Both the position numbers and the translations under genes were made by a program. Shown here piece after piece: positions 26,026-33,859 of a DNA stretch of 50,130 nt (positions are counted from its first letter, which is position 1; every line of letters starts with the position of its first letter). Source of the stretch: Bauldia sp. (lineage in GTDB: Bacteria > Pseudomonadota > Alphaproteobacteria > Rhizobiales > Kaistiaceae); the NCBI GenBank assembly GCA_022841545.1, contig JALHRF010000010.1, forward strand, positions 1 to 50,130, in the 5' to 3' direction. The notes below the pieces were generated by a model. The model did no database searches. It worked only from the letters and a program-made list of their open reading frames with translations, and had not been told where the DNA came from.

Positions 26026-26808
26026 ATGTCCGACAATGCCGGCCGTTTCGTCTGGTACGAACTGATGACCACCGACCTCAAGGCGGCGGAGGCCTTCTAT
26101 GCCGCCGTCGTCGGGTGGACCGCGAAGGACTCCGGCATGCCGGGCATGGCCTACACCATCTTCTGGTCCGGCGACGCCACGATCGCGGGCCTGATGGCGC
26201 TGCCTGACGAGGTACGGAAGATGGGCGCCCCGCCGGCCTGGAGCGGCTACATCGCGGTCGACGATGTCGACGCCGCGGTCGAGAAGGTGAAGCGGCTCGG
26301 CGGCATGATTCACATGCCCCCCACCGACATCCCCGAGGTCGGACGGTTCGCGGTTGCAGCTGACCCGCAAGGCGCGGTCTTCTTCCCGTTCAAGCCGCTC
26401 CCGCCGCCGACCCCGCCGGTGGTTCCCGCGCCGGGATCTCCCGGCACGATCGGCTGGCACGAGCTCTTCGCCAGCGACTGGGAGAAGTCCTTCGCCTTCT
26501 ACAGCGACCTGTTCGGCTGGCAGAAGGACCAGGCGATGGATATGGGGCCGATCGGCACCTACCAGCTCTTCACCGCGCCGGGCGGCGGCCCCGCGATCGG
26601 CGGCATGTTCAACAAGCCGGCCGAAGTCCCGGTCAATTTCTGGCTCTATTACTTCGTCATCGACGAGGTCGACGCGGCGGTCGCGCGGGTCACGGCCAAC
26701 GGCGGCAAGGTGCTGTTCGGCCCGATGGAGGTGCCCGGCGGGGCTTTCATCGTCCAGTGCATGGACCCGCAAGGCGCGATGTTCGCGCTGACCGGACCGC
26801 GCAAGTAG
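26026..26808 (+). CDS. Two-domain VOC (glyoxalase-like) protein
   Basis: A 260-residue protein made of two VOC modules. Module 1 (about 6-120) begins FVWYELMTTDLKAAEAFYAA; module 2 (about 140-255) begins IGWHELFASDWEKSFAFYSD. Each has paired His/Glu-type metal ligand positions and ends in a strand such as GAVFFPFKP or GAMFALTGP. This tandem layout resembles the 27 kDa glyoxalase/hydroxylase-like antigen family. It lacks transmembrane or signal sequences. GGAGG lies eight bases before the ATG. The activity (lyase, dioxygenase or binding) cannot be deduced. The esterase gene follows, but with its own operator between them. Confidence 0.9.
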   Translation: MSDNAGRFVWYELMTTDLKAAEAFYAAVVGWTAKDSGMPGMAYTIFWSGDATIAGLMALPDEVRKMGAPPAWSGYIAVDDVDAAVEKVKRLGGMIHMPPTDIPEVGRFAVAADPQGAVFFPFKPLPPPTPPVVPAPGSPGTIGWHELFASDWEKSFAFYSDLFGWQKDQAMDMGPIGTYQLFTAPGGGPAIGGMFNKPAEVPVNFWLYYFVIDEVDAAVARVTANGGKVLFGPMEVPGGAFIVQCMDPQGAMFALTGPRK

Positions 26809-26834
26809 GCCGCGGCTTCCAGGCCTCGGACTTG

Positions 26835-26849
26835 TTGGTAGGTGACCAA
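26835..26849 (+). promoter_or_regulatory. Putative TetR operator upstream of the carboxylesterase
   Basis: TTGGTAGGTGACCAA is an inverted repeat (TTGGT-N5-ACCAA) 46 bases before the esterase start. The same architecture, TTGGTAGCTTACCAA, lies next to the tetR gene at 30144-30158. Read on the minus strand, the second site also shares the following CCAGT. Two near-identical palindromes flanking the esterase and binding protein genes argue for one regulator. Confidence 0.65.
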
Positions 26850-26894
26850 CCAGTGTGCTAGCGTGCTCCGCGGGATGGACGCCCGGGGAGCACT

Positions 26895-28463
26895 ATGGAG
26901 ATCACGGTCGAGACGGGTGTTGGACGGCTCGGTGGTGCGATCGAGAACGGCGTCCGCCGCTTTCTCGGAGTTCCCTACGCCGCGCCGCCGGTCGGCGTCG
27001 ACCGGCTACGCTCGCCAGGGCCGCATCCGGGCTGGACGGGCGTTCGACCGGCGGTCGAGATCGGGCCGGCGGCGCCGCAGAAGCTCGCCGGGATGCAGAC
27101 CTGGCTGAACGACCCGATCGCCCGCGTCGACGAGGACTGCCTCTATCTCAACGTCTTCGCGCCCGCCGACGCCACGGCCGCGCCGGTGATGGTCTGGTTT
27201 CACGGCGGTGCGACCCGGGCCGGCCATGGCGGCGCCGCCGCCATCCATGGCGATCGCCTCGCGCGGGAGCAGGGCATCGTCGTCGTCACCGTCAACTACC
27301 GCCTCGGACCGCTGGGCGGTCTGGCCCACCCCGATCTCGCCGACGAGGGCACGGGACACGTCGCCAACTGGGGCATGCAGGACAAGATCGCAGCGCTGCG
27401 TTGGGTGCAGGACTCGATCGCCGCCTTCGGCGGCGATCCCGGGGCGGTCACCGTTGCCGGGCAGTCCTCGGGCGGGACCAATGCCATTCTCATCGCCCAG
27501 AATCCCGATTGTCGCGGCCTCTTCCGTCGCGTCATCGCCATGAGCCCGCCGCTGTTCCGGCCGCCGATGTTCGTCGATCTGGACGCGGCCGCCGAGTACA
27601 CCGCGGCGCTGGCCGAGCTGCTCGGTGTCAGCGTGCGCGGCCTCCGCGATCTTGACGGCGCGACGCTGGTCCGCCGCGAGCTCGAGTTCCTCAACCAGTC
27701 GGCGTTCGCGCAGCGCTTCGGCCGGCCCCGGACCGCGCCCACGCTGGATGGGCGTCTGGTGCGCGAGTGGGCCTATGCCGGAGTGGCCGCGCCGGTGCCG
27801 CTCCTCATCGGCTTCACCCGCGACGAGGCGCGGTTCTGGTATGACCTGAAACTGCCGGACGGCACCGTGCTCACGTCGATGAAGCCGCCGGCGACCCTCG
27901 CCGAGCTTCGGGCCGAGCTCGCGCGCCTCACAAAGCTCTACTACGCCTTCGACGGTGCGCCATCGCCGGACGAAGTCATCGCGGCCTATGGCGGCGCTGC
28001 CGTCACGGATGCGGACGCGGCGCGCCTGTGGTTCGAGGCCTATTCGGACGTGCTCTTCCGTGCCCCGGTGCTCCACTACGCCGCCCGTCACGCGGCGCTT
28101 GCGCCCACCTACGTCTACGAATCCGCCTGGCCGCTGGCGGCGCCGGCCGAGGGTACGCCGCATGCGGCCGACGTGCCCTTCGTCTTCGGCACCGTCGCCC
28201 ACCCGCATCTCGCGGCGAAGATTGGCTACGGCCCTGAAGCGGAGGCGACGGCCCGCGGGGCGATGGCCATGCTCGGCGGCTTCGTCCGGACCGGCAGGCC
28301 GGGTGATAGCGATGACGCTCCGTCCTGGCCGGCCCTCACCGAAGGGTCGATGGTTTCCCCCGAGGTCATCACCTTCGGCGCGTCGCGACGGGCGGCGTCG
28401 CTTGGGCCCCTCGAGCGGCCGCCGCCGCTCGATCTCTGGCGCGCCTTTGATCCCCGCGGATGA
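26895..28463 (+). CDS. Type B carboxylesterase
   Basis: A 522-residue alpha/beta hydrolase of the carboxylesterase/lipase type B family. The N-terminal signature GVRRFLGVPYAAPPVG (about 17-32) and EDCLYLNVFAP (about 77-87) are typical. The oxyanion-hole loop is VMVWFHGG (about 98-105), and the nucleophile elbow is GQSSGG (about 191-196), in place of the more common GESAGG. Acid and His positions should be near the FTRDEARF and FVFGTVAHPH segments. No signal peptide is visible, so it is probably cytoplasmic. An operator-like palindrome upstream links it to the TetR regulator near 30.3 kb. The ester substrate is unknown. Confidence 0.93.
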   Translation: MEITVETGVGRLGGAIENGVRRFLGVPYAAPPVGVDRLRSPGPHPGWTGVRPAVEIGPAAPQKLAGMQTWLNDPIARVDEDCLYLNVFAPADATAAPVMVWFHGGATRAGHGGAAAIHGDRLAREQGIVVVTVNYRLGPLGGLAHPDLADEGTGHVANWGMQDKIAALRWVQDSIAAFGGDPGAVTVAGQSSGGTNAILIAQNPDCRGLFRRVIAMSPPLFRPPMFVDLDAAAEYTAALAELLGVSVRGLRDLDGATLVRRELEFLNQSAFAQRFGRPRTAPTLDGRLVREWAYAGVAAPVPLLIGFTRDEARFWYDLKLPDGTVLTSMKPPATLAELRAELARLTKLYYAFDGAPSPDEVIAAYGGAAVTDADAARLWFEAYSDVLFRAPVLHYAARHAALAPTYVYESAWPLAAPAEGTPHAADVPFVFGTVAHPHLAAKIGYGPEAEATARGAMAMLGGFVRTGRPGDSDDAPSWPALTEGSMVSPEVITFGASRRAASLGPLERPPPLDLWRAFDPRG

Positions 28464-28567
28464 GATGGCGTCCGCGCTGTCAGCGAGCGCGGACGTCGGA
28501 TCAATCCGGGGAGGGGGCCGGCGCGGGACACTCTGCTCCCTGCGACCGGCCCCCATCTTTCCGGCGC

Positions 28568-30055
28568 CTATTCCTCCAGGACCTTCATGTCCTTGACGAT
28601 CAGCTTGCCGTCGGTGCGCGGCGTCCAGTCGAGCCGGGCCGACAGGCCGTAGATGTCCTGGTGGTTGAGGAGCGGCGCGAGATAGGCGCCGTCATGCGCG
28701 GTGGTTCCGATCTCGGCGTAGAGCTGCCGGCGCTTCTCGACGTCGGTCTCGGTCCGGGCCGCGACGATCCTGGCCTTCATGTCGAGATCGTCGTTGGAGG
28801 CGGCGGCGACTCCGGCCTCGAGCGCGACCGTCATTGGCCGGTCGGCGTCGAGCAATTCGTCCGAGCTCACCACGAAGATCGCGTCGGGCCGCTTCGCCCG
28901 GTCGAAGAACTGCGTCAGCCAGACGCTGAATTCCTCGATCCGGATGTCGGTCTTGATGCCGATCTCGTTCCAGTAGGCGCCGACCGCCTCGATCACTTCG
29001 CGGTCCTTGAGCCAGCGGCCCGATTCGCCGACGAGGGTGATCGTCGCGCCCTCTGCTCCGGCTTCCTTGATGAGCGCCCGCGCCGCCTCGGGATCGTACG
29101 GATAGGCGGGAATCGAGGGATCAAAACCGAAGGCGCGCGGGTTCACCAGTTGCCCCTTGGTCGGGGTGGCGCGGCCGACGAACAGGGCGTCGGCGAGCGC
29201 CTGGCGGTCGATGGCGAGGTTGAGGGCCATGCGGACGCGCTCATCCTTCACCGCCGGGTTCTCGGTCGACAGGATAATCACCGAGGTCTCGAGCCCTTCC
29301 ACCGAGACCGCCTTCGGCACCGCCTCGACATATTCGGGCAGCAGGTAGGGGATGAGTTCGACCTCGCCGGCGAGGAGCGCGGACATCCGCGTCCCCGGCT
29401 CGTTGATGAAGCGGAACTTCACCTCGTCGATCGCCGGCGCGCCGCCCCAATAGGCGGGATCGGCCTTGAGCACGATCTCGCTGCCGCGCGCCCAGCTGTC
29501 GAAGCGGTAGGGCCCGGTGCCGACCGGGGCGGTGTCGAAGGCGGCATCGGCGCTGTATTTCGGCGCCGCCATCTTCATCCAGTACATGCGCGCCGGAAGG
29601 ATCGGGTCGGGCCCGTTGGTGAGGATGCGGACGGTGAGATCGTCGACCTTCTCGGCCGACGTGATCGATCCGAAGTAGGCCATCTGCTCCGACTTCAGTT
29701 CAGGGTCGATCAGACGGAGAACGCTGTGGACGACGGCGTCGGCATTGAACGGTTCGCCGTTGTGGAACTTGATGTCCGGGCGCAGCTTGAATTCCCACGT
29801 CGTCGGGTCGACCTGCACCGGCGGCTCGGCCGCCAGCCCCGGCAGCAATTCGCCGTTGGCGTTGCGGACCATCAGCGTCTCGTAGACGTTGTCGTTGATC
29901 GCGCGCTCGCCGCCATCGTCGCGCTTGTGCGGGTCGAGCGTCGAAGGCTCGGTGCCGATCGCGATGGTGATGCCCGCGGCATCGGCGCTGGCCGCCGTCA
30001 GGGCCAGCAATGCGGCCACGGCGACGCCTCGAAGAATTCCGGTTGGTCTGGTCAC
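28568..30055 (-). CDS. ABC transporter family 5 solute-binding protein
   Basis: A 495-residue periplasmic binding protein of the DppA/OppA class. The GTG start has GAGGAG seven bases upstream, and a signal peptide ends ASADAAG (about residue 27). The mature start ITIAIGTEPSTLDPHKRDDG and YETLMVRNANGELLPGLAAE are textbook for the family, as is KFHNGEPFNADAVVHSVLRL (about 96-115). It binds peptides or other oligomeric or small organic ligands. No permease or ATPase genes of the system are in the window, so it is an orphan here. It converges with the esterase gene and is divergent from tetR, with a shared-looking operator in the gap. Confidence 0.94.
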   Translation of the reverse strand: MTRPTGILRGVAVAALLALTAASADAAGITIAIGTEPSTLDPHKRDDGGERAINDNVYETLMVRNANGELLPGLAAEPPVQVDPTTWEFKLRPDIKFHNGEPFNADAVVHSVLRLIDPELKSEQMAYFGSITSAEKVDDLTVRILTNGPDPILPARMYWMKMAAPKYSADAAFDTAPVGTGPYRFDSWARGSEIVLKADPAYWGGAPAIDEVKFRFINEPGTRMSALLAGEVELIPYLLPEYVEAVPKAVSVEGLETSVIILSTENPAVKDERVRMALNLAIDRQALADALFVGRATPTKGQLVNPRAFGFDPSIPAYPYDPEAARALIKEAGAEGATITLVGESGRWLKDREVIEAVGAYWNEIGIKTDIRIEEFSVWLTQFFDRAKRPDAIFVVSSDELLDADRPMTVALEAGVAAASNDDLDMKARIVAARTETDVEKRRQLYAEIGTTAHDGAYLAPLLNHQDIYGLSARLDWTPRTDGKLIVKDMKVLEE

Positions 30056-30143
30056 CTTGTCACTCCTCTTTGATCCCCTGGATAGACGGCGCGGAAGCCT
30101 GATCCGTCGATCGGCGCATATCGCTCGCGTCGATCAGGACTGG

Positions 30144-30158
30144 TTGGTAGCTTACCAA
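30144..30158 (+). promoter_or_regulatory. Putative TetR operator in the divergent SBP/tetR gap
   Basis: TTGGTAGCTTACCAA is a perfect inverted repeat (TTGGTA-N3-TACCAA) about 90 bases upstream of the binding protein start and 140 bases upstream of tetR. It matches the palindrome before the carboxylesterase. The position suits repression of the binding protein promoter and possibly autoregulation of tetR. Confidence 0.65.
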
Positions 30159-30299
30159 GACACGCTAGTGCACTATCGCGAAGGCGGCAACGGCCGTTTG
30201 TCCCTGAATTCGGGATTGCGGTCGTCGTCTCTGGGCGGCAGGGTCTACCTGTGGACGGACGACTTGGGTCAACGTGGCGTCCGGGGGAGGAATGCGGTC

Positions 30300-30917
30300 G
30301 TGAAGTCCAAGGTGCGTGGCGGGGGCATGGCTCCCGAGCCTGATGCAGGCGACGACGGCGGCCCGCGCCGTCGCATCCTCGACGCCGCGCTCGACATCGT
30401 CGAGGCGGAGGGGATCGCGAACCTCACCCAGCCGAAGGTGGCGAAGGCGGCCGGACTGCGCCAGTCGCACATCACCTATTACTTCCCGCGGAAGGCCGAC
30501 CTGGTCGTCGCGCTGCTCGAGGCCTCCCACCTCCGGGCGGCCGAACGCAGGCCGCGATCAGGACGGAGCGGCGACGTGTTCTCGACTCTGTCCGGCCTGA
30601 TGTTCGACCGCCGTCGCATGCTGTTCTTCCTCGGCATCCTGATGGCGGTCAGCGACGACCCGGAACTCCGCGAGATCTTCCGCGCCCATGCCGACGGCCT
30701 CGCGGCGCAGGTCGCCGAGGCTTTCGGCATCGCACCGGACGACCCGGCTCTCGTCGCGTTCATCGATGAGGTTCGCGGCGCCGGCCTTCGCCGGCTCATC
30801 GCCGGCGACGCTGCCAGCCCGGACATCGCGGCGATCGCCGCCCGTCACGGCTTGCGGCCGCGAACCTCCGGCGTCTCCGTCGCCAAGAAGCCGCGGAGCC
30901 GCGCCGTGAAGAGCTAG
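30300..30917 (+). CDS. TetR/AcrR family transcriptional regulator
   Basis: A 205-residue regulator. The GTG at 30300 is favoured by GGGGGAGG upstream; the ATG at 30327 is the alternative. The N-terminal DNA-binding domain (about 24-70) is clear: RRRILDAALDIVEAEGIANL, then QPKVAKAAGLRQSHITYYFP and RKADLVVALLEA. The C-terminal ligand domain is helical and diverges from known subfamilies. The K/R-rich tail VAKKPRSRAVKS is unusual. It is divergent from the family 5 binding protein, with a perfect palindrome between the genes and a second one before the esterase, so it likely controls both in response to a transported or hydrolysed compound. Confidence 0.92.
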   Translation: MKSKVRGGGMAPEPDAGDDGGPRRRILDAALDIVEAEGIANLTQPKVAKAAGLRQSHITYYFPRKADLVVALLEASHLRAAERRPRSGRSGDVFSTLSGLMFDRRRMLFFLGILMAVSDDPELREIFRAHADGLAAQVAEAFGIAPDDPALVAFIDEVRGAGLRRLIAGDAASPDIAAIAARHGLRPRTSGVSVAKKPRSRAVKS

Positions 30918-31076
30918 TGGCAGCCGGAGACGGCGATCGCCGCAACAGACGGATGGGTCGCCTGCAGCCGATCGGCGTCACGGTGACGCGGGTTGCCGAC
31001 GCCGTCACCTCCCGCGATAAGCCAGAAAGTGGGTCGGGCCGCCGGCGACGTGCGGTCGCCCCCCCCCCGATGCCGC

Positions 31077-32009
31077 TCAGTCGAACAGGCTCGACACCGA
31101 CTTCTCGTGTGCGGTGCGCGCGATCGCCTCGCCCATCAGGTTGGCGATGCCGCAGACCCGGATGTTCGGGGAGGCCTTCACCGCCTCGGTCGGCATGATC
31201 GAGTCGGTGATCACCAGCTCCTCGATGCGGCTCGCCGTGATCCGGGCCACCGCACCGCCCGAGAGCACGCCGTGCGTGCAATAGGCGAGCACCGAGCTGG
31301 CGCCCTTTTCCATCAGCACCTCGGCGGCGTTGCAGAGCGTGCCGCCGGAATCGATGATGTCGTCGAAGAGGATGCAGTTCCGCCCCTCGACGTCGCCGAT
31401 CACGTTCATCACTTCGGATTCGCCCGGCCGCTCGCGGCGCTTGTCGACGATGGCGAGCGGCGCGTCGATGCGCTTGGCGAGCGCCCGCGCGCGGACCACG
31501 CCACCGACGTCGGGCGAGACCACCGTGATGTTGGCGATGTCGTGATGCTCCTTGATGTCGCGGCTCATCACCGGCACCGAGTAGAGGTTGTCGGTGGGGA
31601 TGTCGAAGAAGCCCTGGATCTGCCCGGCATGGAGATCGAGGGTGAGCACCCGGTCGGCGCCGGCGTGGGTGATGAGGTTGGCGACGAGCTTGGCCGAGAT
31701 GGGCGTGCGGCCGCTCGCCTTTCGATCCTGCCTGGCGTAGCCGAAATAGGGGACCACGGCCGTGATCCGGCGCGCCGAGGCGCGGCGGAGCGCGTCGATG
31801 ATGATGAGCAGCTCCATCAGGTGGTCGTTCGCCGGATAGCTGGTCGACTGGATGACGAAGACGTCCTCGCCGCGGACGTTCTCCATGATCTCGACGAAGA
31901 TCTCCTGGTCGGCGAAGCGCCGCACCATGCACTTGGCGAGCGGAATCTCGAGGTAAGCGCCGATCGCCTCGGCGAGGGCGCGATTGGAATTGCCGGCGAC
32001 GAGTTTCAT
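31077..32009 (-). CDS. prs: Ribose-phosphate pyrophosphokinase
   Basis: A 310-residue PRPP synthetase, class I length. It starts [20 protein letters not shown] at 32009. The ATP-binding flexible loop is [20 protein letters not shown] (about 93-112), the metal and ATP region is [20 protein letters not shown] (about 127-146), and the PRPP loop is [11 protein letters not shown] (about 216-226). It makes PRPP from ribose 5-phosphate and ATP for nucleotide, histidine and tryptophan synthesis. In rhizobial genomes prs usually lies shortly before rplY and pth on the same strand; here about 6 kb of other genes separates them. A run of ten C residues lies just past its stop. Confidence 0.97.
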   Translation of the reverse strand: MKLVAGNSNRALAEAIGAYLEIPLAKCMVRRFADQEIFVEIMENVRGEDVFVIQSTSYPANDHLMELLIIIDALRRASARRITAVVPYFGYARQDRKASGRTPISAKLVANLITHAGADRVLTLDLHAGQIQGFFDIPTDNLYSVPVMSRDIKEHHDIANITVVSPDVGGVVRARALAKRIDAPLAIVDKRRERPGESEVMNVIGDVEGRNCILFDDIIDSGGTLCNAAEVLMEKGASSVLAYCTHGVLSGGAVARITASRIEELVITDSIMPTEAVKASPNIRVCGIANLMGEAIARTAHEKSVSSLFD

Positions 32010-32119
32010 GCTGGGGCCCGGAGGTGGCTCTGGCGCGGGCGGCGGGACTCGCCGCTTGCGAGGGCGGCCGGTATGTAACAAGGCCCCGGCGCGAGTGCAA
32101 ATCCCCTTGGCCGGCGGGA

Positions 32120-32635
32120 CTACTTCACCCAGTTCGCGAGCGAATCCATGGTCTTGCGCGCGGCCTCGGTGACGTTCGCCATGCCGACCCCGGTCCAGGG
32201 ATCGCCATTTCTGAACGCGCCGCCAATTTCCTGGCCCGTCACGCGGTGGAGCCGCGTGCCTTGCCGGTCGACAACGTCCCAGACGTAGACGAGCTTGGCA
32301 TTCTGGCCCTCGGCAACGGCCGACAGGTAGCCGCGCACGGTATAGACCGCCGTCGGATCGCTGGCCGGCACGACGTTGACGCGCTTCTGCACCGCCTCTT
32401 GGTTGAGGGCGTTGGACATTGCCTGCAGGATCGGCACCGGTACGCCCTCGATCGGGGCGAAGGCGAATTTCGCCGCTGGCCCTTTCACCGGCGCCACGAC
32501 CGAGGTTCCCGCGCCGGTTCCGGTTCCAGTCCCCGCCGGAGGTTCGAATCGCGACGACGTCTGGCAGCCGGCGGCAAAGAGGATCGCGCATAAAAGGATC
32601 GCGAGACCTGGCCGGAACTGCCGTACCCCGAACAT
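32120..32635 (-). CDS. Putative lipoprotein
   Basis: A 171-residue protein with a lipoprotein signal: hydrophobic [20 protein letters not shown] with the lipobox FAAGC placing the lipidated Cys at about residue 23. A Gly/Thr-rich linker ([10 protein letters not shown]) follows, and then a conserved-looking domain with [20 protein letters not shown] and [20 protein letters not shown]. Asp is absent at the position after Cys, so it should go to the outer membrane. AGGAAG precedes the ATG by eight bases. It lies 110 bases upstream of prs in the same direction. I recognise it only as an alphaproteobacterial lipoprotein of unknown role. Confidence 0.85.
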   Translation of the reverse strand: MFGVRQFRPGLAILLCAILFAAGCQTSSRFEPPAGTGTGTGAGTSVVAPVKGPAAKFAFAPIEGVPVPILQAMSNALNQEAVQKRVNVVPASDPTAVYTVRGYLSAVAEGQNAKLVYVWDVVDRQGTRLHRVTGQEIGGAFRNGDPWTGVGMANVTEAARKTMDSLANWVK

Positions 32636-32841
32636 GACTGGAACTTCCTGAGACGCGTTACCGAGGAATTTCTACCGCCATTCTCCCCGGCGGTCCAGAA
32701 ACGCGGTTCCGGCCTCGCGGTGCGGAGATTGTCGCACGACGGGCTTCAATTGGAAAATTGCGTCGCCTACGATCGGAGCCGGCGGCTGGGGCAAAGGTAA
32801 AATGGCAACCGGGCGGTGCCGCGGCCAGACGGGCGGGCAGG

Positions 32842-33174
32842 GTGGGGCAGAACCTCTTCAGGGACTTACCTTGCAAGGCCGCTGAAGAACGGATCGATGT
32901 CCTGTTGTCGCGTCCCGGCCTCCGGGTCGAGCGCATCGTCTCGACCGGGCAGGCCTCGCCGCCCGGCTTCTGGTACGACCAGCCGCAGGACGAGTGGGTG
33001 ATTGTGCTTCGAGGAGCGGCAGGGCTGCTCGTCGAAGGCGAATCCGAGCGTCGGCTCGGTCCCGGCGACTTCGCATTCCTGCCGGCCCGTAAACGGCACC
33101 GTGTTGCCTGGACCGCGACGGACGAGCCGACCGTGTGGCTCGCCGTCCACTTCGGCGAAGGCGTTGGTGCCTAG
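32842..33174 (+). CDS. Small cupin domain protein
   Basis: A 110-residue single cupin. I chose the GTG at 32842 (VGQNLFRDLPCKAAEERIDV), where similarity to this small-cupin family begins, although the ribosome binding site is weak. The barrel includes VERIVSTGQASPPGFWYDQP (about 29-48), DEWVIVLRGAAGLLVEG, LGPGDFAFLPARKRHRVAWT (about 73-92), and EPTVWLAVHFG. The metal ligands are partly retained (His in KRHRV). Such proteins are often annotated only as cupin 2 domain proteins. Its 3' end overlaps the convergent ABM gene by four bases. Confidence 0.88.
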   Translation: MGQNLFRDLPCKAAEERIDVLLSRPGLRVERIVSTGQASPPGFWYDQPQDEWVIVLRGAAGLLVEGESERRLGPGDFAFLPARKRHRVAWTATDEPTVWLAVHFGEGVGA

Positions 33175-33482
33175 AGAACCCGCTCGTCGCCGGCGGCGTG
33201 GGCGATCACCTCGCGGCTGGTGATCCCCGCGGTCTTCGCCACGCCGCTCCAGGTCGCAATATGCGGCGCCTTGCCGTGCGCCTCGAGCGACGGCCAGTCC
33301 CGCCAGCGCTCGACGATCCGGATCACGCCCGGCTCGTTCATGTCCTCGGCGAAGGCATAGAGGATGCAGCCGTCTTCCTTCCGGGTCGCTTCGACCAGCG
33401 CCTGGATATGCGGGCGGAGTTGCACGACGCTGTCGGGCGGTACACGGATGTGGCCGGTAACGAGGATCAAGGTTGGCTCCAC
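33171..33482 (-). CDS. Antibiotic biosynthesis monooxygenase (ABM) domain protein
   Basis: A 103-residue ferredoxin-like protein of the ABM/YgiN type. Family features: ILVTGHIRVPPDSVVQLRPH near the start, the TRKEDGCILYAFAEDMNEPG block (about 33-52), and VIRIVERWRDWPSLEAHGKA (about 53-72), with the conserved W and AH. Members include quinol monooxygenases and small-molecule oxygenases that work without cofactors, usually as dimers. The start is a GTG with only a weak ribosome binding site. It is convergent with the cupin gene, sharing four bases at the ends. Confidence 0.88.
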   Translation of the reverse strand: MEPTLILVTGHIRVPPDSVVQLRPHIQALVEATRKEDGCILYAFAEDMNEPGVIRIVERWRDWPSLEAHGKAPHIATWSGVAKTAGITSREVIAHAAGDERVL

Positions 33483-33859
33483 TTGCTTCAGCGCTCGCGG
33501 GAAGGACGCCGCGCCGATGAGTTGCGTTGGCGGGTCCCGAATACGCTATGGGCGGGCCCGCCGCCAGCACCAAAGCGGCGGCGCCACCTTCGGCGATCGT
33601 CGGCATTTGCCGTGAGTCCGGAGACTCCGTTCCTGCGTGGCGCGACCACCGGCGAATATACATGTCTTGGGTTGCACGTGGCAAACCATGGATATCTCCC
33701 GTCCGGTCGATTTCTGTTTAATTGTGGGAGATTGAACCGCATGTCGTTCGATGCCATCATGCGCGCCGCGCCAGCCGGCAAGCGCGGGTTCATTCAACTT
33801 TCTTGTCATTGTTCCGCGGAATTTATAGTCGTCATCAATCAACAAGAAGTACACCATCC

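Noticed and set aside
33483-33859. Extended N-terminus of the polytopic membrane protein from 33722 and other small frames in this gap
   Set aside because: The extra 46 residues are His/Arg-rich without a helix or a good start, and no ribosome binding site was found; the rest of the gap shows no gene.
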